Assembly (NCBI GenBank): GCA_023053545.1 | Contig: JAKZAN010000004.1 | Span: forward strand, 11,470,001 to 11,534,000 | DNA length: 64,000 nucleotides | Direction of reading: 5' to 3' | DNA from: Lepidurus packardi | Taxonomy: Eukaryota > Arthropoda > Branchiopoda > Notostraca > Triopsidae | Shown here: piece by piece, positions 16,701 through 29,179 of the stretch | Numbering within the stretch: position 1 is the first letter of the stretch | Layout: each line of letters starts with the position of its first letter | The notes under the pieces: generated by a model | Told to the model about the DNA's origin: nothing | Databases searched by the model: none | The model's input: only the letters and a program-made list of their open reading frames with translations | Made by a program: the position numbers and the translations under genes

Positions 16701-19700
16701 AATAAAAAATAACCAATAAAAATAAAAAAAATCAAGTAAAAAGGACACTTTAACGAAATACAATAAAAATATTAATAAAAAATAACCAATAAAATAAAAA
16801 AATTCAATTAAAAAGGACACTTTAACGAAATACAATAAAAAAAAAAGAAATATAAAGAAATAGAATAAAAAAATAAATTAATGAAATAATTTTAAGGTAA
16901 ATAATTACCTGCGTCAGACCCAGCAGTGGCTCCGGTTTGCACACTGCGTTGCACCGAGGCATTATCACCAGTATGGTTGCTATGATTATCGTTTTCTCCG
17001 TCATGTTCGTTTTCATCTGAATCGCTTTCGCTTTCGGCCAGCAAATCCAATTCCATGTCCGATTCCCCACCATGATGGTGATGATGGTGATGCGCGTGAC
17101 TATGACTGCCAGCGCCATGTCCGCTTCCAATGACAACTTCTCTTGCTTCCGTTTCTACGTCATTTTCTCCATCACCTTCATGCTCGGAACGTTCGCCGGC
17201 TTCGTCGTGATCACTGTTGTCCCCATCTTCACCTTAAAAAGGTTCCAAAACATCCATAAATGAACAAAAATCATTCAAAACGAAGGCAAATAATGTCACC
17301 TTCTAGGACATCCATGTCTTCATCCGCAGAAGGTTGTCGAATGCGTCCACTTCTGGATCGCGCCACATCTGCAATGCGCGCAGGTGCTTGCGCAGCACTT
17401 ATAATCACCCGATCTGCCTCTTCTAGCAAATCAGAAGTGACTGGAGTCAGCGGTTCAACGGAAAACAACTCCTCGCTTCCCTAAAACAGCCAATTTCAGT
17501 AAAGTTATTCCAAATTTTCTTTAGAAATGCCATTGTTTACTTGAATTGCATCGGCATTCGAGTTTGTTAAAGGGAACGGGGCAGTAGGTCTAGCCACGCC
17601 CAATCTCACCGGCACAATCAAGGAATCTGCCGCTTCGCACAATTCTTCAATGGCTAAGGCAATCAATGCTTGGAAAACCCGTTTACATTTCATCAAGGGT
17701 TGTGAAATTGACGTTATACTATGAAAAAACACGACTTTAGAGTACACGAATGTCGAATGTAAACCTTACCTCTTCTTTTTGCCGGACTGAGGAGCCATTT
17801 CGACCGAAAAGACCACAAAGACTCGGGTAACCGATCGCACGAATCTTCGCGCGACTTGTCGAGCTTCAGACGCCCTTCCAGGGACTAAATCGTTCTGCAA
17901 TTCGCGGATCAATGTGGTCAGCAATGTATCCAGCATCTGAGACAGAAACATAACGAAAAATGAACTAAATAAACCTATGCTACAATGAACCAAATAGTCT
18001 TTAGAACAAGTAAGATACCTCTACGGAGCATTTAACCAACAAACAGTGCGTGAATTTGTCCAATTGGGTGGCTCCACTCTGGCTTTGCAAGTGAATTTGG
18101 TCTTCATACAAAACTCCGCCTTTGCTCCCAGTATCTTCTCGATGCCCTACCAAGCGAAATCCAAATTTGTAATAAACTAACCTTAAACAAACAAAATAAA
18201 GCCTATATTACCTGAAAACAACATCGCCTTTACGGACGACCAGTCATTTAGCAAACGTTCCAACGCCCTTCTGCTAAATCGGGGCGGTTCCAAGTCATGA
18301 TCAGGCATTTCTGCGTCCACATCACCTCCAGGTAACTTCCTCGAAGTCACTCGAGACCTGGGTGGCCTGTACTGCCTTTGCTCTGCGAGTTGCCTCCCCA
18401 CAGTTTGTACCAAAAAGAGCAGAATGTTCTCTCCCCTAATAAATTCGACAACATAAGTTCGAGCTAATTTAAAAATTGTCTTTTTAAAGCAATAACGCTA
18501 AGATTTGGCGTTGAATAGAGTTAAATCTTGCATACCTGCTGTTGGGTAATTGAACTAGTTCGGTTTCCACGATTAATCTGCATAGGAGTTCATACCGTGC
18601 GCCTTGATTGCCCGCTACTAAGGCTTTACACTTGCATTTCTCCCAACAATCGCAATACGCAGTGGGCGAAGTCTTCTTTAGTTTGCAATCGTGACCTTTA
18701 TGGCACACCCGTGCACACTCCGTGCAACAGCACAACGATCCAGTTAATCCACACGTTCTGCACTCAAAAATATCCTAAAAAAAAATTCCAAAAATTCAAG
18801 AAAAACCGTTCAAAATCGGTAAGAAACTGAATGAAATCACTTGATTGATATGTTCAGCGCCAGTCCAGGTAAAACTGCACGTATCGTTACTGCAGAGTAA
18901 ATGCAGAGGCGACAGATCGGGCGACGATCCACGCGCTAAAGGAAAGACCATATTCTGGAGCAATTTCTTGGGTGTGGCTTCCGCTGGCTCTGTTGCTGGC
19001 GGCGTGGTATGTCTAGCTAAACGTTGCGCCACATCTAAGAGCACCAATGCTGACGGATAGGCGCGAATAGATACAGCTAGCATAAACGGAGTGTAGCCTT
19101 GTGAATCCCTTGCAGCCATAAGACTGTACAGGTGTGGAGCCAATGCTGGGCTCTCGGTCATGGCTTTCAGCGCTGCCAAAGCACTGCTGCGGCGTTCCAC
19201 TGGATCCGACGTGGGAGTAGAACCTAAATAAGGCGTAAATTTCGAAAGAAAATCTTAAAAAAATAAATAAAACAGAAATTTACCTGTGCGATTGGCATTG
19301 CTGTTCGGCTTGTTGGCGGACCCAACTTGGCTGTCTTCGTCTCCTGAAGCGTTATCTAGTGGAATGGGCTCCGGGGGCCACGCCAATGTAGGTAGAGGCT
19401 CTTCTGCCAGCACGTGGCTCAGATCAGCACTTTCGCGTTCCACTAAATTGACACAATTTTGAAATCCGAAGCTAAAGAAGAATATCTGAAGCCTTTTTTT
19501 CCATTACCAGCATTGCGAGCCGCAGCATTAGCTCGACGCAGTCGTTGCAGTTCTTCGCGTAGAGAACCAGGTCTGGAAGCGCCGGATGAATTCAACGCTT
19601 CTAACTGGTCCACTGCAACGTTGCTTGTTCCAGTAGTCGTTAAACTGACGTCTTGGTCTATGTCTTTGTTGGAAGTAGGAGAGCACATGGCCACGCATGC

Positions 19701-22700
19701 ATGCAGAACATTGCGATTTCCATCGCATCTCTCTGCTACCACGCCCTGAACGTTTCCTAGAAAATAAAATGCAAAATGACATCCAAATGAAGACATAAAA
19801 CCGAAAATAACGATGAAAATAATTGAAAATAACGCAAAATAAAGACAAAATGAGAATAGACATACAAATAAAGACACAAACCACAAATAACGATGAAAAT
19901 AATTGAAAATAACACAAAATAAAGACAAACTTTCAAAAATAGAGACTAAAATAATTGAAAATAAAAAAAAGGAAGAAAAAATGGCAAAAATGGAGATTAA
20001 AATAATTGAAAATTCAGAAAAAAATTCAGAAAAAATGTTTGATTAAAACAGGTGAAATTACCATAATCTTGCTGCAAGTTAGTTAAAACTTGCTTGACCC
20101 CTTCCAGGTCGCAGAATGACATACAAATGAAGACATAAAACCGAAAATAACGATGAAAATAACGTAAAATAAAGACAAAGTTGCGAAAATAGAGATTAAA
20201 ATAATTGAAAATACCGAAAAAATAGAAAATAACTGAAAATAACGTAAAATAAAAAGTTGCGAAAATAGAGATTAAAATAATTGAAAATATCGAAAAAATA
20301 AAGACAAAATTTCAAAAATAGAGACTAAAATAATTGAAAATACCGAAAAAATAAAGACAAACTTTCAAAAATAGAGACTAAAACAATTGAAAATTCAGAG
20401 AAAATAAAGAAAAAAAGTTTGACTAAAATAGGTGAAATTACCATAATCTTGCTCCAAGTTAGTTAAAACTTGCTTGACCCCTTCCAGGTCGCAGGTCAGT
20501 AGTTTGTGCATCAAAATTTGGGGTTGTATGATCAAAACCGCCAAAGCAGCTTGATGTCGCGTCATATTCGCTCCCGTGGTCTGGAGGGCGTGGCTTCCTA
20601 AGCTTAAACACTTGATTGGTCCCATATCGATCCATTGCGGATCACGAATAGCGTCCACACAATCGCGTACCAAGGGGTACAAGGTATTGTTTCCATCACG
20701 CAAAATGGTCAACGATTCAATCTACTCAACAAAACCCCCCAATTCAATGAAATCGTAAGTGGAATTTTAGGATGTTTAAGGCAGTTAAGGCGGTTTTTTA
20801 CTTCTCCTGTAGCTGTTAACGCTATATTGCGCGCATCCCAGCCCAAAAACGCAGCCGTATCCGTCCTAAACGGAGAATCTTGCTCCGCTTTGCCTGCGCT
20901 CAAGTTGTAAACTACGTAACGCAAAACATTGCTCGTTTTCACAACGGCATGGATCCCCGAACCGTCCACACAGAGCGTCAGAATCTGTCCTGACTCTGCA
21001 ATGGGAACTTTCCTGGGTGTGCGTTGGAAACAATCTGGTACTCGAGGAGTTGCTCCCGACTTTACCACCTAAAACGAATTCAAACGTCAAAAAATAAGGA
21101 AAATTGGCACACATTGTCCAAAAATGGCACTAAAGAGAATCAAAATGAAGGTCTTTTACTTGAAGATCATCTTTGCATAGCAAACGACAGTCCTGGAGCC
21201 AAACAGCAGGATCTTCTGTGCCCGTTTCTTTAACTTCTTTGCTCCCATTGCCTTCTTTGCTGGGCGCAGTGGGAAACTTGACAGCTGCGTATGCGCCATC
21301 GACTTTGACCACTCGTCCAATGGGCACGTTCTTGACATCTTCCACAAAAACGACGTCTTTCAGAAGCCATTCTTCCTCGTCGCGTTTCTCTGGCTCGTCC
21401 CTCGGCGCTGGACGCTTTTGACGTTCTAGAAATGCAAATTAGCCTTCTAATTTCCTCACAAATCTACGAAGAAGCTTCCAACTTACTATGAGAACCAGCC
21501 ACGCTTCCATTGTCACTGCAAGTGCTCGAAGCAGGGGAAGGAGGAGGAGGCATATCTGGTTTATCTCCAGTGCTGCTGTTGTTCTTGCTAGCTTCTTTAG
21601 ACGCTGCTTCGCTGGCTGCAGCAGTCCGTTTTGCTTCAGTTCCTAAACCTGGCGGCAAAGGCGGTGGCTGCAGTGGTGGCAACGCCGGAGTGGGGATGAT
21701 TCGGAATCGACACGAATCTGTAAGAAACCAGGCCGCGCCCAGCAACTGTCCAACTTTCGGAACGCCTCCCACAATGGCAAAACCTTTAAAACAAGTCCAT
21801 TTTTAGTAATTTCTTCCTTGAAAATAGGCAAATTCGCAAAACAATGAGCTAATTAAGGCATACCAGTAGCTCCTGCTTGGTACATGGGGCTTTTTCGCAT
21901 GCACACTTGGGCACCCGCAACGATTTCCGAGTTGGCTGAAGAAGGTTGATGTTTTTTTGCCTTGGCGCGGTACTTTTCCCACAATTTCTTTCGTTGGCTC
22001 GGCGGCAACACTCCCCTAATGCCCAGAAACACCCCATTTAGTCCCCGAATGTTCTTTTTTGGTGTTAAGGAAACGAGAAACAGTTCCATACCACCAATAA
22101 ATGGATCCATTCTCCAAACGAGCAGCTGTGTACAACGCGCAAGTGTGTAAAGAGGCAATTTTCTCATTATGCAGCTCCGCAAAGTTCTGCGAAGGATGTT
22201 CTAGCCTTCCAGCGCCCGGCGCATGTGCAATAGCTTCATCCAACCACGTAGCGATGCGTCCAGACTCGGTCGCTACAGTGCAACGAATGCAAGCGGCTGA
22301 AATCAACACGATTTTTTCCGAAAAAAGACCCATGGATAAAGTCCTCGGGTGATGGACAGTCGATAACTAGGAAAGCAAGCCAAACAATGCAGAATATGAG
22401 AGAAAACTGTTATTTTTTTCATGTTTTGTCTCACTTCATGATGGCGAAATGGTTCTGGATCAACCCATTTCCATTGATAGAGCTGTCCAGTGCTGGAAAT
22501 GGCCACGAGCTCGGAATACAGCGCTGCAATGGCTGTAAAGCGTACCGCTGGGTTCGAACCAGTGCTCGTTTGCGCTCCTGCGACTTTATCGGGCCAAAAC
22601 TCGGCTTCTTCGGCCAGCCATAAAGGACTCTGGCTCGCCGTGTCCTTTTTCTTGGCATCTGCATCAGAAACTTGTTAATGTAACGCGTTTTAGGTCTGGG

Positions 22701-24102
22701 ATCAAGTAAAGTAAGTCTAGTTGCCATACCTGCGTCTTTATCGTACCATCCCGAGTCTCTGAGCGCAGTTTCGAGCCAACGTCGAGGTCCCAAATAGTTT
22801 CGCTCTCGCCATCGAAACATCCCACTGCCTCCGCCACTTTCTCGCTCACGTTCGGCATCGCGATCACGTTCTGTGGTTCGCAGTCTGCTACTTACAGTTG
22901 ACCGACTAACCAAAACACGCAAAAAATAAATAAAGATGGTTGGTTTACAGAAAAAAAACATACCTTCGCACTGCAGAATAGCCAAACATGTCCTCGGAGA
23001 ACATGGCGTCAGCATCAATAATGACACTCGGTCCCGAGCCACTTAGATCTCCATGAAAAGTAGCTCCTGAACCCGAAGCGTTGGCCGAAGTGGGATCCAA
23101 GAGTGAAATTAGATCTTCGGGAACATACGAGTCTTGGGAATCGTCTACTTCTTCGCTTTCTTCATCGTCTCGTGAAAGAAGATTGTTGACGGCCAAATTC
23201 ACGTCCAAGTTTGTCCGCTAAACACGTAGAAAACAAAACAGCGAGTTAGAATCGAACTTGATAGGACTTGATTTGAATTTGCAGTTTGTACTTGTAATTC
23301 TCGGATGATAACTGATCGGCTTTTGCCCTGAAGCACAACCTGAGCCTGGGAAACAAGATCCTCAGGCACGTAAGTGGGCCGACTGCTACCCATGATTACA
23401 CCAGCTCCAGGAGCTCCTCCAGATAAAATACCGCTGGTTGGAGGTCTGGGTTCGCGTAAACCGCCTGCTCCTCCTCCTCCTCCACCTCCACCACCAGTAT
23501 TTCCTGTGCCATTGCCTCTCAATCCAGCAGCTCGAAGAATTCGACCTCTGGATCGAGTTGGCTGTCTGTTGGGACCACTGGGGCCCGTTTTACTGGAACT
23601 ATAGGGAAAAAGACACATCCATTACCATGCGTTCAACATTTAACATGCGTTTTTTTACGTTCTAGTGTCTCCTTTGCTCAAGTCAAGCCTTTCAGCCAAC
23701 ACTGAATAGGCCAGGCGACACACTCGTCCATCTTCGAGCAAGAATGCGACATGATTGGGTCCCACAACTACTTGGCGAATGGGTATCTTCAAAGAAGCCA
23801 AAAAGCTGGGGCTAACGTAACCGAAATGATTGCATTTTTCAGCAACTTCTCTCAACCTAAAAAGGAAATAGATGAATTTTTACAGAGAATTGTTGAAAGG
23901 GACATGACTGAAGGTAATGATCATAAAGGGGTGAAGTCTGTGAAAAAAATCACGGTGGAATTGAACACGAGAGCCATTTTGTTTTGCTCCCTCGTCAGTT
24001 TCCACAAAATGGTTTTAAAACGCAAAAATAAGCTACCAACCTGTCTAAAAGTTGCTCATCTGTTGCGGGCAAAGACTGGACAAGAAAATGCACTTGGGAC
24101 AT
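10775..24102 (-). CDS. UBR5: UBR5 / hyperplastic discs HECT E3 ubiquitin ligase
   Basis: Giant N-degron E3 ligase of about 3,041 residues in 37 exons (human about 2,800). Exons 5' to 3': 24102-24041, 23856-23659, 23598-23292, 23217-22964, 22905-22730, 22658-22435, 22366-22092, 22015-21864, 21783-21487, 21425-21160, 21068-20802, 20721-20442, 19756-19508, 19442-19284, 19223-18841, 18774-18536, 18435-18212, 18146-18019, 17936-17770, 17718-17541, 17480-17300, 17232-16909, 16456-16315, 16259-16087, 16020-15746, 15525-15159, 15041-14421, 14267-13696, 13637-13549, 13398-13173, 13103-12777, 12714-12387, 12186-11970, 11864-11658, 11593-11446, 11342-11112, 10987-10775. UBA lies near residues 165-205, followed by the RCC1-like region. 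The zinc-binding UBR box begins near residue 1184 ([28 protein letters not shown]). MLLE is near 2630-2695. The HECT catalytic Cys3010 (NTCISRL, codon 10873-10871) precedes the terminal KNFGFV. Known role: ubiquitination in signalling, DNA repair and protein quality control. Lineage-specific homopolymer runs (Gly9, His7, Ala11, polyproline) fill variable regions. Confidence 0.97.
12310..12385. repeat. AT-rich short tandem repeat in a UBR5 intron
   Basis: Three to four copies of a roughly 20-bp AAATTA(C/G)AAAAATTAAAAAC unit lie just downstream of the donor of the exon ending at 12387. It is a simple local expansion. Confidence 0.7.
16450..16870. repeat. About 73-bp minisatellite in a UBR5 intron
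   Basis: About five copies share AAAAAGGACACT, recurring near 16519, 16592, 16665, 16737 and 16811, joined by AATAAAAAAT and AACCAATAAA tracts. The array fills the intron between the exons ending at 16909 and starting at 16456 (minus-strand order). Nothing in it looks coding. Confidence 0.85.
19765..20441. repeat. Tandemly duplicated UBR5 intron including an exon fragment
   Basis: The intron after the exon ending at 20442 is built from repeats of AAAGACAAA, AAAATAGAGA and AAAATAATTGAAAATA. At 20051-20114 a 64-base block copies 20431-20494 with one mismatch. That block is the last 53 coding bases of the exon plus its donor. The spacing of 380 bp gives the duplication unit. Confidence 0.85.
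20051..20114 (-). pseudogene. Partial duplicate of a UBR5 exon 3' end and donor
   Basis: This fragment carries the end of the 20721-20442 exon (residues ending NL[E/Q]QDY) and its GGTAAT donor, but only the terminal 53 bases of coding sequence, fused to intron repeat. It has no obvious acceptor of its own. It is probably a by-product of the tandem duplication, though it could act as a decoy donor. Confidence 0.75.
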
Positions 24103-24829
24103 GACTATATTAACATAAATCCGTGCAACGAAAACGGAATAATTGCAAAACCATCCAACACGTTCCCAGGCTCCCTGTTGTCTATCAGCTGTCAATTGAT
24201 TGCGCTAGTGGCCGTGCTTTGACTACTTTGTACTCGGAAACACCGCTAGATGGCAAACCTAGTCAATTCCTTTCTTCGCTTTATCGTAAGCTCGAAATTC
24301 AAAACAAAGAATTCGAACAAAGCTATTCAAACGAAAACCAAGTTACTTTACCTTATTAAATCCAATAAACTTAACTAATCGAATAACGAAATCCAGCCAT
24401 ACTTCGATAAGAATTTTATTAAATGATTTAATATCCCAGTCTTGTATTATGTATCTTCGGTACTTCTCGTAGGGATAGGCAATGGAATGGCGGGGGAATG
24501 ACTGGTTGTTTGTTTTCTCAATGGGATCAACCAAAGGATTTTAAAAAACCAAAGGGATTTTTGGTTGGATTTATTGGATGGTTGGTTGGTTTGGATGGAC
24601 ACAAGACGCAGGAAAACCAAAAATATTAAAGACTGGTAAGAGTTCACGCCTCCCAGGGAACTAGATCCATACAAACCAACACGCACAAAGACACATCAAT
24701 ACATACCAGGCATATGCTATGGACATAAAGTTTGCACTAAAGTCAAAATCTGAGTAAACCTACGCAATCACCCCAGACTTTCCTTCAAGTTCTTTTTAAT
24801 ATGATTTTTGTGGTTCTTTGCTGGCGAGG
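24103..24829. other. UBR5 5' flank and VMP1 3' flank
   Basis: Same-strand gap between the VMP1 stop (24830) and the UBR5 ATG (24102). It must hold the VMP1 3' UTR and the UBR5 promoter and 5' UTR. A GGTTGG/GGATGG-rich stretch lies at about 24559-24598. Minus-strand AATAAA motifs occur near 24570 and 24420. No additional gene was seen. Confidence 0.5.
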
Positions 24830-27406
24830 TCACTCAACATTTCGCTTGCGTCGATGATGTCGCGCTTTACTGCTCGCAACAGTCGCGGGATTCGAACCGG
24901 TCTTTTGTAGCCGCTTATGGTACCTCTGAGCTAGTGAGTTGATGATTGATATTACGAAATAAAACACCATGATCAAGATCAGCTTCTCGAACAGGCTCGC
25001 AAGGAGACTTCCACCCTAAAAAAAAATTAAAATAATCAAACAAAGCAAATCACGATAGTTTTGAAGCCAAAAGCGTCCAAATTAAACGTTTAGCATGTTT
25101 AGTACAGTAATTGGTTTTTATTTCTTGTACTTGTTGAGTCTGGTGGCCTTGTCTGTGATGCAATTTGGCTCTTTGGTCGTCCAGTAATTGCCTGAAAGGC
25201 GCTTGGACTCGGAGTCCCAGCCAAGGAACTTTGGCCAGGAACTCCAGTAACGCTTCCAGCCAAACTTCGTTGAATGCCACGATTACAAAAACTTGTTGCA
25301 AGTGCATTTTCACGACAGCTTTTCCGAGCAAAGTCGCCCCGAAGAAGGTCCAAAACGGAACCAGGAAATGACCACACGTCAACCCGGCCAAGTCAAATAA
25401 AGGATTTGGAATCTGACAATCAAATAACGCAAAATAAATCCAAACTCGAGAAATAATGCCAATCTTACGGAGGCACAGGCCAAAATTCCGAAAAATCCCA
25501 CACGTTCTACTAATCGTTCCACTCCAGCTTTCATCCTCTCAATCAACGTCTACAAAAAATAACACTAATTTAAATAAAGAGACACAAATATAAATAGTAA
25601 AAATAAATAATAAAATTATAAATAGTAAAAAATAGTAAGAAAATTAAATAAGTAAATAAGTAAAATTAAATAATTAAATAAGTAAAATTAAATAGTAAGA
25701 AAATTACTAAAATTTCTTATTTCGGTTACCATGTCTTCAGGGTGTTGGATCTTTTTCCGCAAGTCTTCAAATTCGGCCAATTCCTCATCGTCATCAGGAT
25801 CCAGTCCAGACAACCTGGCAGCGCGGGCCATAAAATAGGGTGGCAATTCTCCTAGCGCTGTTCCAGCACCCCATAACATAGATTCGACGCGAACTTTGGC
25901 CATGATGGCCCAAATTGATGGAACAACTCCATCGGGTATATCACCTGCTTCTGGACAAACAATTTCGTCCGGATAGGGCGGCTCTGGGAACTGCAAAAAG
26001 GACAAAAGTCATGAAATAAGTCAATCATTCATCTTTCGATCTCTTCCAGTGCTATATTCAAGTCAAAAAAAGGTAAAAAAAAGGTAAAAAAGACTCTTAA
26101 AAAGTAAAAATTCCATATAAAAGGTGGTTTTTTGACCTGCAAAGTTCCACATTCTTGAGCAGCTAAGGTAACGGCAGCGATATGTGGACCCAGATACAAT
26201 AGAAACGTATGGAGACCGGTTCCTAAGCCTACCGAAGACAGAACGCCCAAGCCTATCCAATAAAGCCACCATAAGACGTGTTTCTCTGCACTCATTAACA
26301 CCTAAACGTAAGAGACAATTTCTATAAGACTTTGTGGCGGGTTCAAAGGTCCCAAAATAAAGTAAACATCAAAGCGTTGGGGGCTAATACTTGTTGGTGC
26401 GTGCCTGGCATTTGATAAGCCACGATAAAAGACACTAGGACTCCAATCAGGGTTAACACAATGACTTTATGACTCCATAACCTAAAGTCGAAAAGAAAAC
26501 AGCCGAGCGGGTGAGATTGGATCGAAAAGTTTATACGATGCTGCCCAAGCCCCAGCGACGTCTTACTTGACTGTATATTCTTTGCAATCGAGCAATAACT
26601 CCGTGAAGCAGTACTGCAGCGTGGTAATAGGCTTCCGCCATAAAACTAGGCTTTCGCGCTCAGCTTTCAACCTCGCCTTGTCACTGGATGGAAGGGACAT
26701 TGAGCCGTTCATCGCTTTCTTGTCTTTAACAACAACGTCCTGTGAATACAAATGTAACAATGTCTGGAATTAGTTCTCGTTAGGTAGGAAAAATACAATC
26801 AAATTATAATCGCGCGCAGGGAACTTCTAGGCTCCGGAAAACCAGAAAAACCACCACCGAATAAGCATGCAGAGTGAAAAGTGCCCAAGTTTCTTTCCAA
26901 GAGACTCACGTGGAACTGGAAACTGGAAATTGTCACGCATAAAAAACAGGCAGGCAAAATGCCAGGGTTGCAGGGACATTTGAACTAAAAATAAGATTCT
27001 GTGGAAGGCTGGGTCGTGTACATTACATTCAAAGGTCTAGCAGGTAACTTCGGAAAGAAAGAAAAAGGCGAGACGAGACAACTGTGAAGTACTTTGCAAT
27101 CGTTTAAGGCGAGGTGAACTAGACTACTTAATTAGATAAGGAAAACGCCAAGTTGTATACATATATAGAGTCTAGGACTAAGACAGAAATGAGCCTCACA
27201 TTCTCATAAGATGACTGAGATGGGAAATCCTTTTTGCTCTTCTTCTTTGATTGCTTTACAACGTCTGGTTTTGTACTTTGGATGTGATTGGTAACGGTTT
27301 CTTCCGAGATTGACACCGAGGATTTACTTGAAGTTCTGTTCTTAGGGCCTGGTTGAGGTTTCATGTGCTTCTTGCCGGCTTTGGTGGACGAATCTCCTCT
27401 TCTCAT
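24830..27406 (-). CDS. VMP1: Vacuole membrane protein 1 (VMP1/EPG-3)
   Basis: ER multi-pass protein of 481 residues. Exons 5' to 3': 27406-27200, 26739-26567, 26481-26391, 26301-26137, 25990-25730, 25549-25469, 25412-25131, 25015-24830. Known function: phospholipid scramblase of the VTT/DedA group that is needed for autophagosome formation and for release of ER-organelle contacts. Diagnostic blocks: [81 protein letters not shown] and [19 protein letters not shown]. The last exon adds [24 protein letters not shown], matching the human C-terminal helix, then a basic tail ([10 protein letters not shown]). The Lys/Ser-rich N-terminal exon of 69 residues is not conserved with vertebrates. The ATG at 27406 opens the only frame joining exon 2. 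Confidence 0.96.
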
Positions 27407-29170
27407 TTTTATTTATATAAAAAACCTGTTTGTTGGCTAAGTGAGATTAGGTTTCTTTTGACCACTTTTCCTCACAGGAAAACTGGATTTTTTTAAAAGC
27501 TACTTACGTCAACGTTTGGTCAATGAGGTGGGTTATAGTTAGCGAGATGAGATTTCTTTTTCATTTACTTCCGACCAGCCTGATCACAAGATTTGGCACA
27601 TGACGTATATAAAATTGTACACGCACTACTCGTAAACTCCCTGAAAACAGCATTGCCAGGTCTTTCATTGTTGCTTCATGCGCCGCGAAATTCGAAATTC
27701 AAACAGGAGCTGTACGGAGCACCGTTAATTGTCGACTTTCCAGGGGCAACATCAGAAAATTCCAAAATAAATTCCTCTAAAATACGTACTTTCTTAATAA
27801 ATACCTACTTTTTCTTTAGAAGTTATTTACTTTTTAATGTTCGAAGGCATGGCTTTTCTTTACTTAATTTCTTCAGTCGATCGATCTTCAATCTTCTTAG
27901 TTAAGAAGAGAAGATCGTTTTGATGAACCCGGAACCAGGATCCGGAAAATAGTAACCCTACTCAACGCTGCGACTTCCGGGCGACACTTTACTGGCGGGA
28001 AAATTAACTGTGAACACTTCGCACTGCTTTCCCCGGTAGTTATGCCATAGAATTAGCATAAGAGTGTTTTTTCTCTTTCTGCGAGTGCGGGGTTTTCCAG
28101 TCGAGCGCCTTTTTAGGGTCCTCCATTTTGAAACATGTTTATATAGGAGAAGAGCCGGGGCATAGCATTTTGCATGCATGGGGAATAGCCGTCAAAGACA
28201 TGGCTTGAAGAGGAAGCACAGTGAGAAAGAGGAAGGACAGAGAGGCTAACATCTCTCTCACATCTCATATCGAAGCTGTGGGAAAACCGTTGAGAAAATG
28301 AGTCCATGCATGAAGTGTCCGTGCTTTATGGCCGGAACGGGTCGTAAAATAGGGCAAAACAATGCATTAGCACACCATAGCTTTTCGAGCTCGAATCAAA
28401 AGTCTCCAATCTTCCATTTCCCCGCCAAAGTCTTTTAACATGGGAGTTCCTTATGATCTGATGACCTCCTCACCCCACGCATTCCAAACTCCACACACAA
28501 ACAATCCAAGCCTGATTCCATTTTTTTTTCTGCTTTTACAAACTCTTTACCAAACAAAAAGGAAAGCAAAGTTCTACAAGATTTAATCGAGTCAAAAACT
28601 TCCACTATGGAACATTACACCCAAGGGGGAAGATCGAAGGGCTGGCTTTAGGGTGGGGGTGGGCTGGGTGGCTCGGAATAAGAACCAATCTGCAGCACTC
28701 GCTCCAAAAAGAAAAAGGCGAGTAAGATGAATAACTGCGAGCTCCCCTCCCAAGTTTTTCGATTTTTTTCAATTTTTTTCAATCAGTTTTTGAACCGAGG
28801 AAAAAAATCAAAGAATTAAAATAAAATAAAAAAATCAAAGAACTTTTTTTTTTTGTTAAGGATTTATAAGGGGTCATGCTTTGGCTGCTCGGCTGGTACA
28901 CATAGTAAAAGGTGATGGACGTGATGGATGGAAGCAACCACACGTGATCACGTTTTGAGAGCCGCCACCCCGAACTGACTCTTCGGGGTTCAAACTCTCC
29001 CATTCCATTTCATTCCACAAACAAGCTATCCCTACGGATCGTTTTCTCACTGTTTTTCTCACGGAATTTTGGCACCTCGCCTTTGTGTTAAAATTTCCCT
29101 GCAAATCCCCCTAATCGTTAGAAACGTTCCCAACAACGAAAACTTTCCAAGTGCATTACCTCTGTTTACC
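27407..29170. other. VMP1 upstream region, no gene recognised
   Basis: This should hold the VMP1 promoter. The open frames here are short, not conserved with any family I recognise, and cross low-complexity sequence. A short G-rich stretch lies near 28652-28674 and poly(T)/poly(A) runs near 28757-28855. Confidence 0.5.
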
Positions 29171-29179
29171 CCTTTTTAC

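Noticed and set aside
24885..24955. tRNA-like sequence on the minus strand with A-box (TAGCTCAGAGG) and perfect B-box (GGTTCGAATCC)
   Set aside because: The T and D stems do not pair properly, and the stretch is in frame as the last VMP1 exon (SLAQRY...KTGSNPA), matching the human C-terminal helix. It is coding sequence that mimics Pol III boxes.
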